DNA of 64,000 nucleotides from Petrimonas sp. (GCA_012839475.1 DUNG01000007.1:62001-126000), one strand, 5' to 3'; positions 1 to 8,121 are shown, counted from the stretch's first letter. Notes: generated by a model from the sequence alone, not told the origin. Numbers and translations: made by a program.

Positions 1-177
1 CTGGCGGTGGCGTACGGCGTTGGCTTGAGACTCGACCTCAACTTCTTGATCCTGCGGCTTGATGGGGGGATGAAGGCGCACAACCCAGCGCTCGCCGAAG
101 GGGAGCGCTGGACGCTATTCTCACCAAACCTGAGAAGGGACTTCGCGCTTCACTTCGCTATCGGTTACCCGTTTTAA
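1..177 (+). CDS. C-terminal end of an Omp85/BamA-like outer-membrane protein (partial)
   Basis: The reading frame is open from the first base and ends in TAA at 175-177, giving 58 residues of a protein whose start lies outside the window. The fragment has the look of a final beta-barrel strand: alternating hydrophobic residues, a RRDFALHFAIGYPF ending, and a terminal Phe as in the C-terminal signal recognised by the BAM machinery. The earlier GLRLDLNFLILRLD stretch resembles the last strands of surface-antigen (D15/BamA/TamA) barrels in Bacteroidetes. Too little is visible to name the exact paralogue. It is more GC-rich than the peptidase gene that follows. Confidence 0.7.
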   Translation: MAVAYGVGLRLDLNFLILRLDGGMKAHNPALAEGERWTLFSPNLRRDFALHFAIGYPF

Positions 178-204
178 ATAGTAACATATTAATGCAATAT
201 ATTT

Positions 205-1701
205 ATGAGAAAGATTCTGTTGATATTGTCTGTTTTAATGTTTGTGTCGGTAAACGGGCAAAATCGTGTTTCACAGAAAATAATGGAAATCGGTAAAACC
301 GACAACCGCACCATGCAACATTTAGATGTGTTAACCAATCGAATTGGTGGTAGAGTAATCGGTTCCGATGCTTATGAAAATGCAACTTACTGGGTTGCTG
401 GACTGCTTGAAAGTTGGGGGGTGGAAGTAGAAATAGAGGAAGTGGGCGAACTGCCCGTAGGCTTTAATCGTGGTCCGTGGTTTGGAAAAATGTATGCTGA
501 CGAAGTTACTTCGCTCGATTTTGTTACACCCAGTTACACATCGGGAACTAAGGGTGTACAACGTGGACATGTAGTTATAGAACCGAAGAATCGGAAAGAG
601 TTTGACCGAATAAAGGGAACGTTAAAAGGGGCATGGGTACTTATTGAAGGCCAAAACACCGGATTCCCGATAAATCAATCGGCTGAAGGAGATTCGATCA
701 GGGCTAGTTTGATACGACATAACGAACAGATTGCACACGATTCACTCCGAAAGTATGAGCCCGCCATGTTTTACAAAGAAATGGTAGAAGCCGGTATTTT
801 AGGAATTATTCAATCAGCACCGGTTCCTTTAACAGCAAATTATGACCGGGCAAATCTATATAACCTTTCATTTGATAATTTACCATCGATACCCGATATC
901 AAACTGAACGAAAAACAATACGCCCAAATACGTGAAAGGGTTGAAAGGCGCGAATACGTGATGCTCGAGTTCGATATTCGGAATCATTTTAGACCCGGTC
1001 CCGTAAAATATCACAATGTTATAGGTAAAATTCGCGGTACTAAATTTCCCGATGAGTATGTAATGTCGGGCTGTCATTTAGATGCTTACGATATTGCCAC
1101 GGGAGCGGTGGATTGCGGTTCGGGCGTGGCGCCCAACTTGGAAATGGCGCGCATGATCATGGCTGCCGGAGGAGATAAGCCTGATAGAACGATTCTATTT
1201 TGTTTTTGGGCAGGAGAAGAGTTTGGTTTGCTGGGCTCAAAGTTTTGGGTGGAAAATAATAAAGACAAACTGCCTAAAATTTCAAATTACTTTAATCGGG
1301 ATGGTGGTCCTTTAGCCGCATCGGGCTTGGTAGTTCCTGAAAACATCTATGACGATATGCTTAAATGCACCGAAGGATTGGATAAATATGATCCGCGAAT
1401 TCCTTTCACGGTTCAAAAAAGTACCCAGCCGCCTCGTGAAATTCCTGAAAATGCCAGCGGAAGTGATCATGCTTATTTCGCGATGAACGGGGTTCCGGTA
1501 ATTTCGTTTTTGAATACCGACCCATTAGGATTCAATTTTAGTTATAGGGAAATTTGGCATACAAATCGTGACTTATACAATATGAGCATACCTGAATATA
1601 TGGAATATACTTCTGTTACACAGGCAGTAACGATTTATAATTTGGCCAATCTGAAAACAATATTGCCAAGAGACGGAATATATATTCAACCCGAAAAGTA
1701 G
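205..1701 (+). CDS. M28-family zinc metallopeptidase, exported
   Basis: This 498-residue protein is probably an aminopeptidase or carboxypeptidase-Q-like exopeptidase acting in the periplasm or outside the cell. An N-terminal signal peptide (MRKILLILSVLMFVSVNGQ) is clear. The C-terminal half carries the M28 zinc-site series: CHLD, VDCGSG, AGEEFG with the paired Glu, an Asp in NRDGG, and a late His in IWHTNRD. The middle part (about residues 100-260) likely holds the PA-type insert common in this family. The length fits plasma glutamate carboxypeptidase-like members. It has its own short leader and is more AT-rich than the preceding gene. Substrate specificity cannot be told from sequence. Confidence 0.85.
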   Translation: MRKILLILSVLMFVSVNGQNRVSQKIMEIGKTDNRTMQHLDVLTNRIGGRVIGSDAYENATYWVAGLLESWGVEVEIEEVGELPVGFNRGPWFGKMYADEVTSLDFVTPSYTSGTKGVQRGHVVIEPKNRKEFDRIKGTLKGAWVLIEGQNTGFPINQSAEGDSIRASLIRHNEQIAHDSLRKYEPAMFYKEMVEAGILGIIQSAPVPLTANYDRANLYNLSFDNLPSIPDIKLNEKQYAQIRERVERREYVMLEFDIRNHFRPGPVKYHNVIGKIRGTKFPDEYVMSGCHLDAYDIATGAVDCGSGVAPNLEMARMIMAAGGDKPDRTILFCFWAGEEFGLLGSKFWVENNKDKLPKISNYFNRDGGPLAASGLVVPENIYDDMLKCTEGLDKYDPRIPFTVQKSTQPPREIPENASGSDHAYFAMNGVPVISFLNTDPLGFNFSYREIWHTNRDLYNMSIPEYMEYTSVTQAVTIYNLANLKTILPRDGIYIQPEK

Positions 1702-1729
1702 AGTTCATTTTAAATGTTAAAGGTTCATA

Positions 1730-1785
1730 AATTAGACTATTCCTTGCGATGGCCTTGTCCAAGTAAACTTGTTCAATGCTCATTT
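1730..1785 (-). repeat. 56-bp dispersed repeat, copy A (degenerate)
   Basis: These 56 bases match the reverse complement of 43838-43893 with five differences by hand alignment. Read on the minus strand, the copy encodes NEH-stop-TSLLGQGHRKE, a decayed form of the 3' end of the small frame at copy B. It lies in the 217-bp gap between the M28 peptidase and the winged-helix gene. The ORF-track frame over it (1714-1896) reads the opposite strand and is not supported as a gene. Confidence 0.75.
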
Positions 1786-1918
1786 AAGGATATATTATTG
1801 GCACATACAGATAAAACCGCACCCTACTGGAAAGAATACGCGGAGTTCATCAAGGGATCTGTTTTTTTAACGTTTACACTAATAGGATGTTCCTAAAAGC
1901 CGAAATATGAAAGCTAGT

Positions 1919-2218
1919 TTACTTTTCAGGTTTATTCAAGTTGAGATACCCTTTTAGCGTTTCCACGTACTTTTCAAATGCCGATATCCCGTGGGCTGTT
2001 ATTTTGCAAACCGTTCGTGTACGTTTCCCCGCAAATCCCCTTTCAACTTCAATATAGCCGGCCTCTCTCAGCTTATCAATCTGCACGCTCAAGTTTCCCG
2101 ATGTGGACTTGGTCTGCTCTCTCAAGTAGACAAAGTCCGCCTCTTCCACCGATAGCAATATGGACATGATGGCCAGTCGAAGTTCAGAGTGAAGCAGGGG
2201 GTCAAGTGGCTTAAACAT
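1919..2218 (-). CDS. Winged-helix transcriptional regulator (MarR/ArsR-like, HTH_34 type)
   Basis: A 99-residue DNA-binding protein. Residues 8-60 form a winged-helix pattern: an SELRLAIMSILL helix, then LREQTKSTSGNLSVQIDKL as the likely recognition region, then EAGYIEVERG and a KRTRTVCKITAHG wing. This matches the small single-domain regulators typical of Bacteroidetes. Its start overlaps the end of the upstream membrane protein gene by 8 bp, so the two are probably translationally coupled and the regulator likely controls that operon. No ligand domain is present. Confidence 0.85.
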   Translation of the reverse strand: MFKPLDPLLHSELRLAIMSILLSVEEADFVYLREQTKSTSGNLSVQIDKLREAGYIEVERGFAGKRTRTVCKITAHGISAFEKYVETLKGYLNLNKPEK

Positions 2219-2792
2219 GACTTCTCCCTTTCCAATTAAGAATATGTCCCGGGATAACCATCATTACCAAAAAGATGAGTGCGAAAAGCAGGATGGATTC
2301 ATATCCTTTTACAATTAGACATAAGAAGGAGAGTAGAATCCCGGCAAATCCCGAGAAAATAATCGGCCTGAATTTTATAATCAATCCTGTAATAGCGGTT
2401 CCACTCCCCATCATCAGTATCACGATAAAAAGAATGGGCAAGCTCCATAAAAAAATAGCGGATGCAGATACGACAAGTCCAGCTATTCCAACGACAATCC
2501 ACACGTAACCGATCACTTTATCGATATAGGTTTTTACTCCCTTTTCTTGTTTTCTAATAGCCCACATCATCGCGGGAAAACCGATGACGGGGATCAGGAA
2601 CCATAAGTAATTCCAATTAGGATTACCCGTGGTTGAAAGCAGATACCAAACCAATAACGAAACGAGTACGGTTGTGTAGCCCCAGATAAGAAACGGTATT
2701 CCGTTCCCTTTTTCAATACGCTGTTGCGTGTTGCGAATCATTTGAGTGATGAGTTCTAAACTCTCCTTCTCATTCAATTGTTTTTCTTCCAT
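2211..2792 (-). CDS. Multi-pass inner-membrane protein of unknown function
   Basis: A 193-residue protein with a short charged N-terminus (EEKQLNEKESLELITQMI) followed by about five or six hydrophobic segments, for example IPFLIWGYTTVLVSLLVW, YLWFLIPVIGFPAMMWAI and IILFSGFAGILLSF-type stretches. It has no catalytic motif that I recognise. The downstream winged-helix gene overlaps its stop codon. Membrane proteins co-transcribed with a small winged-helix regulator are common in Bacteroidetes and are often stress- or envelope-related, but that is inference only. Confidence 0.75.
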   Translation of the reverse strand: MEEKQLNEKESLELITQMIRNTQQRIEKGNGIPFLIWGYTTVLVSLLVWYLLSTTGNPNWNYLWFLIPVIGFPAMMWAIRKQEKGVKTYIDKVIGYVWIVVGIAGLVVSASAIFLWSLPILFIVILMMGSGTAITGLIIKFRPIIFSGFAGILLSFLCLIVKGYESILLFALIFLVMMVIPGHILNWKGRSHV

Positions 2793-2941
2793 AACTTTTT
2801 TTTAATGAATTAATGATCGTAAATCGAATGCAAATATAAAGCGGTTTATAATATTAACCAAATGAAAAGAAAAGAAACTTTGTTTATTTAGTATTATTTA
2901 ACATTGTGTGGTTTTGATTTAAATGCAATTAAAATTGAATA

Positions 2942-3691
2942 TCAATGTTTTAATATGATATCTTTGGCTATTTCTTGGCAGAAGACGACATCCAGTTTAT
3001 CAAGAATCATTAGCGTAATTGATTCACCCTCAATGTCGAGGCAGGTATAGTTGGTGCGGTTTTTTTCTGGTATTTCGCCTGTTATTGTTGCCGTGAACAG
3101 GCATGCCGCGAGGAAAGTTCCTAAATTGGAAGGGTGGCTTCCATCTGCATCAAATAGTTGTATGTTCGGGCGCGATTGATTGGCAAGCCTCCATGCACGG
3201 CCCACGGGAACTAAGCGTGCATCATTTTCTTCCGCGACTTCCGCGTATACCTTTTCAATGGTTTCAAAATATTGTGGCACTTTTTCTCTTGCCCAGGTTT
3301 GGTATAGATACGGGACCGCACCATTCTCCTTGATAAATTCGCAAAATAGTTTAGCGTATAATTTGAGGCTATCACTCTGCTCAATGGCTCCCATACTGTA
3401 CTCCTGAAGGACAACGATATCGTAATGGCCAGTTCTGATCATCTCTTTGGTTTTTAAATCTCTTAGTCCATGCCAGTGCTCGCTTAGTTTCGCACCACCT
3501 ACAACACTTTTTTGGGTTATTAATTTTGTTCCTGTCTGTTCTGAGAGAATAGAAACCAATTGCGGGAGATTATTATAGTATGTGTAGCTGTTTCCCACAA
3601 ATAAAACCCTTAACGTGTCCTCATTTCCCATCGTGAAGAGAGAAACTCCAGAAAAGAGGAGGGATAGGATTAAAAATCTGAAATTTAGCAT
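2942..3691 (-). CDS. SGNH/GDSL-like hydrolase, exported
   Basis: A 249-residue protein with a signal peptide (LILSLLFSGVSLFTMG). The first block, RVLFVGNSYTYYNNLP, carries the nucleophile Ser in GNS. A central VVLQEYSMG block follows, and the last block, DGSHPSNLG, carries the catalytic Asp and His. Together these are the SGNH-hydrolase signature. Family members are esterases or deacetylases acting on lipids or carbohydrates; the substrate here is unknown. The gene stands alone, with a TACTTTTG -7 box about 85 bp upstream on the same strand. Confidence 0.8.
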   Translation of the reverse strand: MLNFRFLILSLLFSGVSLFTMGNEDTLRVLFVGNSYTYYNNLPQLVSILSEQTGTKLITQKSVVGGAKLSEHWHGLRDLKTKEMIRTGHYDIVVLQEYSMGAIEQSDSLKLYAKLFCEFIKENGAVPYLYQTWAREKVPQYFETIEKVYAEVAEENDARLVPVGRAWRLANQSRPNIQLFDADGSHPSNLGTFLAACLFTATITGEIPEKNRTNYTCLDIEGESITLMILDKLDVVFCQEIAKDIILKH

Positions 3692-3776
3692 ATTGTCAGT
3701 TGTTTGGGTGAATGCTTAATGAATTTATTTTTAAGGCATGAACCAACATGGTATCACTCCTCTGGCACACGTAAGA

Positions 3777-3784
3777 CAAAAGTA
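3777..3784 (-). promoter_or_regulatory. Bacteroidetes -7 box for the SGNH hydrolase gene
   Basis: On the minus strand this reads TACTTTTG, an exact match to the Bacteroidetes TAnnTTTG element. A TTG lies about 23 bp further upstream, slightly beyond the preferred spacing, so the -33 element is weak. It would give a leader of about 80 nt. Confidence 0.45.
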
Positions 3785-3871
3785 CAAAAAATCTCATTCA
3801 TAGCGAGCAAGGTGCAGAAGTTTAGGGAAAATGGTGGTCTTGATTTTTAGTTGAAAATATTTACCGAAAAC

Positions 3872-3902
3872 TTGTGGGTATTAAAAGTAATTCCTAATTT
3901 TG
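3872..3902 (+). promoter_or_regulatory. Promoter of the DUF4160/DUF2442 pair
   Basis: TTG at 3872-3874, a 20-bp spacer, and TAATTTTG at 3895-3902 match the Bacteroidetes TTTG-N19-21-TAnnTTTG architecture. The start codon of the DUF4160 gene follows 22 bp after the -7 box, so the mRNA leader would be very short. Confidence 0.6.
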
Positions 3903-3924
3903 TCTATTAAATACAAAACGAAAC

Positions 3925-4173
3925 ATGATGCCGGAAATATTTAGAGCTTTTGGATTTTCATTTTTGTTTTTCAGTCGAGACCACGAACCTATACACGTAC
4001 ACGTTATAGGTAAAGACGGTGATGCTAAATACGTCTGGAATGGAACCGAGTTTGTTTTTGACTATCAGCATAATATAAAAGCAAATGACTTGAAAAAAAT
4101 TAAGTCAATGATAGACGAAAACAGAGACATTATTATAAGACATTGGGAAAATTATTTTGATAAGGAGGAATAG
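3925..4173 (+). CDS. DUF4160 domain protein
   Basis: An 82-residue protein with the DUF4160 signature: MPEIFRAFGFSFLFFSRDH near the start followed by EPIHVHV, then a DLKKIKSMIDENRDIIIRHW C-terminal helix. DUF4160 genes are very often paired with a DUF2442 gene, as here (3-bp gap), in a toxin-antitoxin-like arrangement whose biochemistry is not established. The gene is AT-rich compared with the core genome, consistent with horizontal acquisition. Confidence 0.85.
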   Translation: MMPEIFRAFGFSFLFFSRDHEPIHVHVIGKDGDAKYVWNGTEFVFDYQHNIKANDLKKIKSMIDENRDIIIRHWENYFDKEE

Positions 4174-4176
4174 ATT

Positions 4177-4578
4177 ATGAAAATAAAAAAACTATGGTTT
4201 GATGATGATTATTTATATGTAATGAATGATCAAGGCAAAGAATACCGTCAATCTCTGTTGTTTTACCCTGCATTGCGAAAGGCATCTGATTGCCAACGAC
4301 AACAATACACCCTAAGCACGGCTGGCATACATTGGCGAGATATTGACGAGGATGTAAGTTACGAGAGTTTCAGCTATCCTGAACCAACGGGACTACAACG
4401 CTTTTTCCTTACTCATAAAGAAATAAACATAGCTGAATTTGCCCGCTTAGCAGGTATAAACGCCACATTGCTGCGTAACTATATTAACGGATTTAAAACC
4501 CCATCGCCCGAGCGTGAGCGTGAAATTCTTGAACATGTTCACCGTATAGGCAATGAACTTGTTAATGCTCATTTTTAA
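4177..4578 (+). CDS. DUF2442 protein with C-terminal helix-turn-helix
   Basis: A 133-residue protein. The N-terminal half (to about residue 70) has the DUF2442 pattern, including LLFYPALRKAS and the GIHWRDIDEDVSYESF motif. The C-terminal part, IAEFARLAGINATLLRNYI followed by GFKTPSPERE, looks like a helix-turn-helix of the lambda-repressor type. This suggests that it is the DNA-binding partner of the DUF4160 gene directly upstream and that the pair is autoregulated. Functional assignment is inference. Confidence 0.85.
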   Translation: MKIKKLWFDDDYLYVMNDQGKEYRQSLLFYPALRKASDCQRQQYTLSTAGIHWRDIDEDVSYESFSYPEPTGLQRFFLTHKEINIAEFARLAGINATLLRNYINGFKTPSPEREREILEHVHRIGNELVNAHF

Positions 4579-4620
4579 AGCAATATAGTTTTCTTATTAT
4601 CTGAAAAATAAAATAATCAT

Positions 4621-5613
4621 ATGAAAATAGTAGTTGTTGGATTTGGCTTTATGGGGGTGACCCATACCTTTAATATTTTGCAAAATTCTAACTTGCAACT
4701 CGTCGCGATCGTGGACAAGAATGCCGAGCAGGTTCCTGAAAAACTGCAGGAAAATCTAGGCAATTTTTCAACCGGAAGTTTGAGCCAGAGTGATATTGCA
4801 AACGTGAAAGTATATTCGGATTTAGCCGAATGTCTTGCCGCTGAAAACCCCGATGCTTGCATCATCTCGGTGCATACCGCTTTACATTACGAGATGGCAA
4901 AGCTCGCGCTAATGCATGGTGTGCATGCTTTTGTCGAGAAACCTTTTTGTTTGGATGTTTTGGAAGGCGAAGAGTTAATAGCGTTAGCACAAAGCAAAAG
5001 TAAAACCTTGATGGTAGGGCAGGTGGTTCGTTTTATGCCTGCTTACGAAAAGCTAAAAGAACTGATTGACTCGAAAGAGCTGGGAGAAGTCGAGTTTTTA
5101 ACTATGTCGCGATTTTCAGGTGTTCCCACGTGGGGGCAATGGAAGGAGAAACAGAAAGATTTTGGTTCATCGGGTGGTGCCTTGTTCGACTTGGTGATTC
5201 ACGACATCGATTACGCGCAGTGGGTTTGTGGTATTCCCGATGAGGTGAATGCCACCACTTTACCTGGGAAACTCAGTAACTATGACTATGTAAGCGCCTT
5301 TTGGCGTTATAAAAACAGATCGCTTGTCGTGAAAATCGAAGGTGGTAATACATTTCATTCGGCTTACCCGTTTCAGGCAGGTTTCAGTGCCCGTTTTTCA
5401 GATGCCAGCCTACTCTATTCATGGAAAGACCCGGGTAATATCATAGTTACCACCGATACTGACACCCGGCTCATTCCCGTGGGTGACGGCAATCAAGGAT
5501 TCGCGAATGAGTTGAACTATTTTGTAGATTCGATAATAAGGAACGAGATTCCTGAAAAATGTACCGCCGAATCGGCCCTGGATGCCATAAGGTTATGTCA
5601 TAGGCACGTGTAA
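4621..5613 (+). CDS. Gfo/Idh/MocA-family NAD(P)-dependent oxidoreductase
   Basis: A 330-residue oxidoreductase, probably acting on a sugar or cyclitol. The N-terminal Rossmann fold is shown by VVVGFGFMGVTH (a variant of GxGxxG) and an acidic residue after the second strand (AIVDKN). The family EKPFCLDV motif, with the catalytic-region Lys, is present at about residue 106, and the C-terminal GGALFDLVIHDIDYAQW block carries the conserved His-Asp. Length is typical. It stands alone, so its substrate cannot be inferred from neighbours. Confidence 0.88.
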   Translation: MKIVVVGFGFMGVTHTFNILQNSNLQLVAIVDKNAEQVPEKLQENLGNFSTGSLSQSDIANVKVYSDLAECLAAENPDACIISVHTALHYEMAKLALMHGVHAFVEKPFCLDVLEGEELIALAQSKSKTLMVGQVVRFMPAYEKLKELIDSKELGEVEFLTMSRFSGVPTWGQWKEKQKDFGSSGGALFDLVIHDIDYAQWVCGIPDEVNATTLPGKLSNYDYVSAFWRYKNRSLVVKIEGGNTFHSAYPFQAGFSARFSDASLLYSWKDPGNIIVTTDTDTRLIPVGDGNQGFANELNYFVDSIIRNEIPEKCTAESALDAIRLCHRHV

Positions 5614-5681
5614 GTAAAAATAATAATCGGCTCATTAGGGTATTTTCTTATGTGAAAAAGTATCACTTTTGACTATTACAC

Positions 5682-6770
5682 CTAAAACCATTTCTTTCTA
5701 TGAAAATAAATGATCATACCGAAGAATATACAAACAATAATAATCCATACACCCAGGTAGCCGTATTTCCATTCAAGTTCGGGCATGTTTGAGAAATTCA
5801 TCCCGTAAATACCGGCGATGAAGGTTAAAGGAATAAAGATAGTGGCAACAACCGTGAGGGTTTTCATCACTTGACTCATTCGATTCCCTTGCACCGAAAA
5901 AAACAAGTTGGTTTCACTTTCAAGGGATGAAAGAATCATGTCGCAATTATCAATCAAGGTTAAACATAAATCTTTTATCTCGGAAAAATATTTCAAGTGT
6001 TTGGCTTCGATGAATTGAGATTCGCCGCATTCAACTATCAGGGTAAACTCTTTTATCGGTAGAATAGATTTCTTGATGAAATGAACCAACTTCTTATAAT
6101 TTTCAATGACTTCAAGCGCGTTTGGAGAGGGTTCATTTTTCGTATCCGTGAAATTTAATTTTTCAATCTCTTCATCTAACTTGGTGAGCGTTTTAAAATA
6201 ATTGTCGAGAATGGACTCAAGCAGGGTATAAAGCAGGTAATCTGCCGTGCTCTCTCTTAAAATGTCTTTATTTTCTCTTAATCTAACCCTTAGATGTTCA
6301 AAGAAGTCCGCTTTTCTTTCTTGAAAGGAGATCAGGTAGTTCGAGCCAAAAACAAAACTGATTTGCTCTGTTATCATCACGTTGTCAGATGGAATGATGG
6401 ATTTTAAAGTCAGGAATGAAAAATCCTCATATTCTTGAAATTTAGGTCTTTGATTCACATCAAGAATATCCTGAATGGCCAAACTATGAATACCTTGTTT
6501 TTCACAAATGGACACTATGGTTTCAATGTCACTTAGTCCATAAACGTTTAACCAGTAATTGCTTCCATTTTTTTTAAACGCGCTGATGTTTTCAGGTAAC
6601 ATGTTTTTTATTTCATCACACTCGTCTTTGCTATACTTGAATAGCTGAATATTTGATTCATCAACCTTCAAGTTTCCCGTGAAGTTAAATTCTCCGGGGT
6701 CACTCTTTTTTCGATTCAGAATCGATATAAAACGGGAGGGGTTAAAGAATTCCATTGATTTATTTTGCAT
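5682..6770 (-). CDS. corA: CorA-family magnesium/cobalt transporter
   Basis: A 362-residue protein with a large soluble N-terminal domain, a long acidic helical stalk and two C-terminal transmembrane helices. The diagnostic YGMNFSNMPE motif (the GMN selectivity loop) lies between the helices, and the chain ends in a basic FHRKKWF tail, as in CorA. It would form a pentameric inner-membrane channel for divalent cations. The gene is monocistronic. Confidence 0.93.
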   Translation of the reverse strand: MQNKSMEFFNPSRFISILNRKKSDPGEFNFTGNLKVDESNIQLFKYSKDECDEIKNMLPENISAFKKNGSNYWLNVYGLSDIETIVSICEKQGIHSLAIQDILDVNQRPKFQEYEDFSFLTLKSIIPSDNVMITEQISFVFGSNYLISFQERKADFFEHLRVRLRENKDILRESTADYLLYTLLESILDNYFKTLTKLDEEIEKLNFTDTKNEPSPNALEVIENYKKLVHFIKKSILPIKEFTLIVECGESQFIEAKHLKYFSEIKDLCLTLIDNCDMILSSLESETNLFFSVQGNRMSQVMKTLTVVATIFIPLTFIAGIYGMNFSNMPELEWKYGYLGVWIIIVCIFFGMIIYFHRKKWF

Positions 6771-6951
6771 GATTAGTTACGTATTTTTCAGTCAATTGCT
6801 GTCAACGTGTAATTCACGTGATGAACCTTTGTGAAACAGATCTAAATCCATAGACGTTTACCATGTCTCACGTTCAACAAATGTATGATAATTCTTTTAG
6901 TCTCCCAAAAATCATCTCCCCGAAAATCAATGCTATATCTCCGGACAATCC

Positions 6952-6981
6952 CGTGAACGGGACGACAATAGCCTTTGCCCC
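6952..6981 (+). repeat. 30-bp direct repeat, copy 1
   Basis: CGTGAACGGGACGACAATAG followed by CCTTTGCCCC recurs 63 bp downstream with two mismatches. It lies in the 600-bp gene-free stretch between corA and the MNT gene. Confidence 0.7.
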
Positions 6982-6989
6982 GGAGAGAT

Positions 6990-7014
6990 GGCGGCAATGG
7001 TGCCGCCGTCTTTT
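6990..7014 (+). terminator. GC-rich hairpin followed by TTTT between the 30-bp repeats
   Basis: GGCGGCA-atgg-TGCCGCC forms a perfect 7-bp stem and is followed by GTCTTTT. It resembles a short intrinsic terminator, but no gene ends just upstream on the plus strand, so it may instead be part of the repeat unit. The rest of 6771-7345 shows no supportable gene. Confidence 0.4.
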
Positions 7015-7044
7015 CGTGAACGGGATGACAAAAGCCTTTGCCCC
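7015..7044 (+). repeat. 30-bp direct repeat, copy 2
   Basis: CGTGAACGGGATGACAAAAG followed by CCTTTGCCCC, two mismatches from copy 1. The two copies flank the GC-rich hairpin. Their function is unknown. Confidence 0.7.
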
Positions 7045-7345
7045 TGCGCGACCTTGTCGGGCGGTGTGATACTCCACGAAAAGGGGCGTGAAAACGGGAT
7101 AAGTAACGGGAACAGTAAGAGGCCCGGATCGTGAAGAAACGTTAATGGGGGTAGAACGCGACTTCCTTCCTGCCCGCGTGCCCGGGCTAACGTTGAAATA
7201 ACTTGAAGGGATGAAAACGGCGTTCATAACCCCACCTCGCCTATCGGCGGTACTCCCTTTAACCTACGGGGAGAGCAACAGATCTCGCGTCTTGACTCTT
7301 GTAAACTAATTGAGCCATAAACATTTTAAATCCAAATATTTTAGT

Positions 7346-7353
7346 TATTTTTG
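7346..7353 (+). promoter_or_regulatory. -7 box of the MNT-HEPN operon
   Basis: TATTTTTG matches TAnnTTTG exactly and lies 23 bp upstream of the MNT start codon. No convincing TTTG is seen at the -33 position, so the promoter may need activation or be weak. Confidence 0.5.
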
Positions 7354-7356
7354 TCA

Positions 7357-7374
7357 TCTATAATACATTATAGA
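7357..7374 (+). promoter_or_regulatory. Perfect palindrome, likely operator of the MNT-HEPN operon
   Basis: TCTATAAT-ac-ATTATAGA is an 18-bp palindrome with perfect 8-bp arms, placed between the -7 box and the start codon at 7377. That is the expected position for a repressor site over the transcription start. Autoregulation by the toxin-antitoxin proteins, or an external repressor, would both fit. Confidence 0.6.
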
Positions 7375-7376
7375 CT

Positions 7377-7691
7377 ATGCGACATCAACAAGTAATTAAT
7401 CAAATTCGCCAACTGCTTAAACGGGTTGTTCCCGAAGCAGAAGTTATTCTTTATGGTTCCCAGGCTCGTGGCGATGCCCAAAATGAGAGTGATATCGATT
7501 TGCTTATATTGATAAATGATAAAGTTCTTACTCCTGAATATGAACACACGATTATACGAGCTTTGTATGAATTGGAAGTGGCATCGGGAGTTATTATCAG
7601 TCCAATAATTATGTCGCACCAACAATGGAATAATCGCCCATTTCATACACCTTTTTCTATCAATATAATGAATGAGGGAGTAATATTATGA
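7377..7691 (+). CDS. MNT-type nucleotidyltransferase domain protein (antitoxin-like)
   Basis: A 104-residue minimal nucleotidyltransferase. LYGSQARGDAQNESDIDLLI carries the GS..RG...SD.D signature, with both metal-binding Asp residues present. In HEPN-MNT modules this protein acts as the antitoxin; in characterised systems of this class the MNT enzyme AMPylates the HEPN toxin. Its TGA overlaps the ATG of the HEPN gene (ATGA), so the two are coupled in translation. Intact catalytic residues suggest an active enzyme. Confidence 0.9.
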   Translation: MRHQQVINQIRQLLKRVVPEAEVILYGSQARGDAQNESDIDLLILINDKVLTPEYEHTIIRALYELEVASGVIISPIIMSHQQWNNRPFHTPFSINIMNEGVIL

Positions 7692-8098
7692 GACGAGAAC
7701 AGTTATCGGATGAGCATCGTATTGCTTTGGTGACATACCGTTTGGAACGTGCCAGAAAAACATTGGAAGAAGCCAAGTACATGCGTAAAGGAGATTTTTT
7801 CAATGCTGCCGTGAATCGGCTTTACTACGCTTGTTATTATGCTGCCACGGCATTACTTCTCGCACGAAACATAGAGGCAAACACGCATTCAGGAGTAAAA
7901 ACAATGTTGTCTTTCCACTTTGTGCGTACGGGGTTGTTGAGCTTAGAGGATGGCACTACTTTTAGCAATTTGTTTGACAAACGACGTAGTAGCGATTACG
8001 AAGACTTCACATTTTGCGATGCGACATTGGTGGACTATCTCCTTCCCCGTTCTGAAGACTTTGTTGCTGCCATTGAAAAATTAATAAATCAGTTTTGA
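7688..8098 (+). CDS. HEPN domain protein (toxin-like)
   Basis: A 136-residue helical protein with the HEPN pattern: FNAAVNRLYYACYYAATALL near residue 40, then RNIEANTH, which fits the Rx4-6H ribonuclease motif with six residues between Arg and His. HEPN proteins of this type are RNA-cleaving toxins controlled by a partner MNT protein. The gene overlaps the upstream MNT gene by 4 bp. The intact motif suggests a functional RNase. Confidence 0.9.
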   Translation: MRREQLSDEHRIALVTYRLERARKTLEEAKYMRKGDFFNAAVNRLYYACYYAATALLLARNIEANTHSGVKTMLSFHFVRTGLLSLEDGTTFSNLFDKRRSSDYEDFTFCDATLVDYLLPRSEDFVAAIEKLINQF

Positions 8099-8121
8099 GT
8101 TTTCAGTATTTTGTCGCGCGA

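Noticed and set aside
1714-1896. 60-aa plus-strand ORF over repeat copy A
   Set aside because: It reads the antisense of the dispersed repeat; the matching frame at copy B (43823-44023 minus) is also antisense to the better-supported small frame.
6874-7227. 117-aa minus-strand ORF in the corA-MNT gap
   Set aside because: It spans the 30-bp direct repeats and the hairpin, has no promoter or domain, and its composition is not protein-like.
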